DNA from: Bacillota bacterium | GTDB taxonomy: Bacteria; Bacillota; Clostridia; Lachnospirales; Lachnospiraceae | NCBI GenBank assembly: GCA_023435895.1 | Contig: JAEZLH010000027.1 | Coordinates: 124,001 to 188,000, forward strand | Direction: 5' to 3' | DNA length: 64,000 bases | In this document: positions 63,505 through 64,000 of the stretch, piece by piece | Numbering within the stretch: position 1 is the first letter of the stretch | Layout: each line of letters starts with the position of its first letter | Made by a program: the position numbers and the translations under genes | Notes under the pieces: model-generated | Database searches by the model: none | The model's input: the letters and a program-made list of their open reading frames with translations, nothing else | Told to the model about the DNA's origin: nothing

Positions 63505-64000
63505 ATGGGTGAAGTTATTGTAGTAACATCCGGCAAAGGTGGTGTAGGTAAAACAACAACTACAGCAAATGTCGGAACAGGCTTAGCGATGCTGGATAAG
63601 AAAGTAGTACTGATTGACACAGATATCGGTCTAAGAAATCTGGATGTAGTAATGGGGTTAGAAAACAGAATTGTTTATAATCTTGTAGATGTTATTGAGG
63701 GAACTTGCCGCATTCGAAATGCCTTAATTAAGGATAAGCGTTATCCGAATCTCTACTTATTACCTTCCGCACAAACGAGGGACAAGAGTGCAGTCTCACC
63801 GGAACAAATGAAAAAGTTAGCAGATGAATTACGAGATGAATTTGATTACATATTATTGGATTGTCCCGCTGGTATTGAACAAGGTTTTAAGAATGCGATT
63901 GCCGGTGCAGACAGGGCATTAGTTGTTACCACCCCTGAGGTATCAGCAGTCAGGGACGCTGATCGTATCATTGGCTTATTGGAAGCCAACGAGATGAAAC
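63505..64000 (+). CDS. minD: Septum site-determining protein MinD (start; cut by the window edge)
   Basis: Membrane ATPase that recruits MinC. The deviant Walker A KGGVGKTT follows VIVVTSG at 11-18, and DTDIGLRNLDVVMGLE (about 39-54) plus DYILLDCPAGIE are MinD signatures. 165 codons are visible; a full MinD has about 265, so 100 are missing. The ribosome binding site GGTGG is 5 nt before the ATG. Confidence 0.95.
   Translation, partial: MGEVIVVTSGKGGVGKTTTTANVGTGLAMLDKKVVLIDTDIGLRNLDVVMGLENRIVYNLVDVIEGTCRIRNALIKDKRYPNLYLLPSAQTRDKSAVSPEQMKKLADELRDEFDYILLDCPAGIEQGFKNAIAGADRALVVTTPEVSAVRDADRIIGLLEANEMK

Overview
The window is a dense housekeeping stretch of an AT-rich, endospore-forming Gram-positive bacterium. 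All recognised genes lie on the + strand, behind AGGAGG-type ribosome binding sites and with several TTG/GTG starts. An IspH-ribosomal protein S1 fusion, spoIVA, a Gram-positive LexA box at recA, the order mreBCD-PBP2-minCD and the set rplS-lepB-rbgA-rnhB-yraN point to Clostridia, most likely Lachnospiraceae (a Clostridium phytofermentans-like organism). The species is inferred, not proven.

Layout. 1-8.8 kb: an unrecognised gene end, rimO, pgsA, cinA, a flavoprotein, cmk, ispH-rpsA fusion, orphan cheR. 8.9-15.9 kb: lipid and RNA/chromosome genes plsX-acpP-rnc-smc-ftsY. 16-23.8 kb: ilvA, SOS-controlled recA, recX, and a four-gene biotin-dependent decarboxylase/transcarboxylase cluster; this block separates ftsY from its usual partners. 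24.1-32.7 kb: ylxM-ffh-rpsP-khpA-rimM-trmD-rplS-lepB-rbgA-rnhB-flhB-like-yraN. 33-39.6 kb: pgeF, a DUF512 radical SAM protein, der, plsY, gpsA, suhB. 40-46 kb: a BlaR1-like M56 membrane metallopeptidase, spoIVA, a secreted SH3-NlpC/P60 hydrolase, and a group II intron remnant. 46-56 kb: a membrane-anchored MutS-like ATPase, rnhA, mutS, mutL, miaA, ynbB. 56-64 kb: a DUF4321 protein, radC, mreB, mreC, mreD, PBP2, minC and the start of minD (cut by the window edge).

The genes cover membrane lipid synthesis (pgsA, plsX, acpP, plsY, gpsA), translation and its quality control (rimO, rpsA, rpsP, rimM, trmD, rplS, rbgA, der, miaA), protein export (ffh, ftsY, lepB), genome maintenance (recA, recX, smc, mutS, mutL, rnhA, rnhB), and cell shape and division (mre, min, PBP2). 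Most start codons below were chosen by Shine-Dalgarno spacing, often downstream of the longest possible ORF.

No defence island, CRISPR array, prophage, rRNA or tRNA was seen. The least explained signals are non-coding: a 182-bp palindromic tandem repeat (30.5-31.0 kb) whose core and ends recur at 53.5 kb, a second tandem repeat (33.8 kb), a 196-bp MITE-like palindrome (39.6 kb), and a 5' group IIC intron fragment sitting just behind a terminator (45.8 kb). Among proteins, the M56 peptidase with an unrecognised C-terminal half, the membrane-bound MutS-like ATPase and an internal Shine-Dalgarno at the IspH/S1 junction stand out.
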